Assembly (NCBI GenBank): GCA_958446555.1
Contig: CAUCWU010000186.1
Span: 1-5,442 of the forward strand
DNA: 5,442 nt
Reading direction: 5' to 3'
Source of the DNA: an uncultured Lachnospiraceae bacterium
Lineage (GTDB): Bacteria; Bacillota; Clostridia; Lachnospirales; Lachnospiraceae
The translations under genes and the position numbers were made by a program. Of the stretch, positions 5,442-5,442 are shown one piece after another. Below the pieces are notes generated by a model, which was not told the DNA's origin, ran no database searches, and saw only the letters and a program-made list of their open reading frames with translations. Numbering within the stretch: the stretch's first letter is position 1; every line of letters begins with the position of its first letter.

Positions 5442-5442
5442 A

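Overview
The window comes from a Gram-positive, probably endospore-forming member of the Clostridia, most likely Lachnospiraceae-like. The reasons are the sporulation pair yqfC-yqfD next to phoH and ybeY, the purine-rich Shine-Dalgarno sites, and the style of the proteins. The exact taxon cannot be fixed by reading alone. All supported genes lie on the minus strand, so transcription runs from high to low coordinates.

In transcription order: yqfC (5441-5076, upstream edge cut close to the start), yqfD (5073-3796), phoH (3739-2732), ybeY (2721-2224), a MurJ/SpoVB-type lipid flippase (2181-544), a small membrane-anchored protein with BofC-like features (442-44), and the first seven codons of a further gene (22-1). 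Gaps are short: 2 nt, 56 nt, 10 nt, 42 nt, 101 nt and 21 nt. No convincing intrinsic terminator is visible, so this reads as one operon or a set of overlapping transcripts. No stretch over 300 bases lacks a gene.

The first two genes belong to the mother-cell sporulation set of Bacillus subtilis. PhoH (ATPase with a KH domain) and YbeY (metal-dependent endoribonuclease of rRNA maturation) are RNA-metabolism housekeeping genes. The flippase family exports lipid-linked cell-wall precursors, and the last small protein may act outside the membrane. The theme is RNA quality control plus envelope and spore-envelope building.

No RNA gene, mobile element, CRISPR array or foreign island was found. The window is ordinary core genome. 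The main points worth a second look are: a corrected GTG start for the small gene, with a hairpin just before its ribosome binding site; a tentative SigE-like promoter in front of it; the absence of a pgpH/yqfF gene between phoH and ybeY; lineage-specific charged segments in YqfC and YqfD; and a few small RNA-level signals. I did not find evidence for a new biological system.
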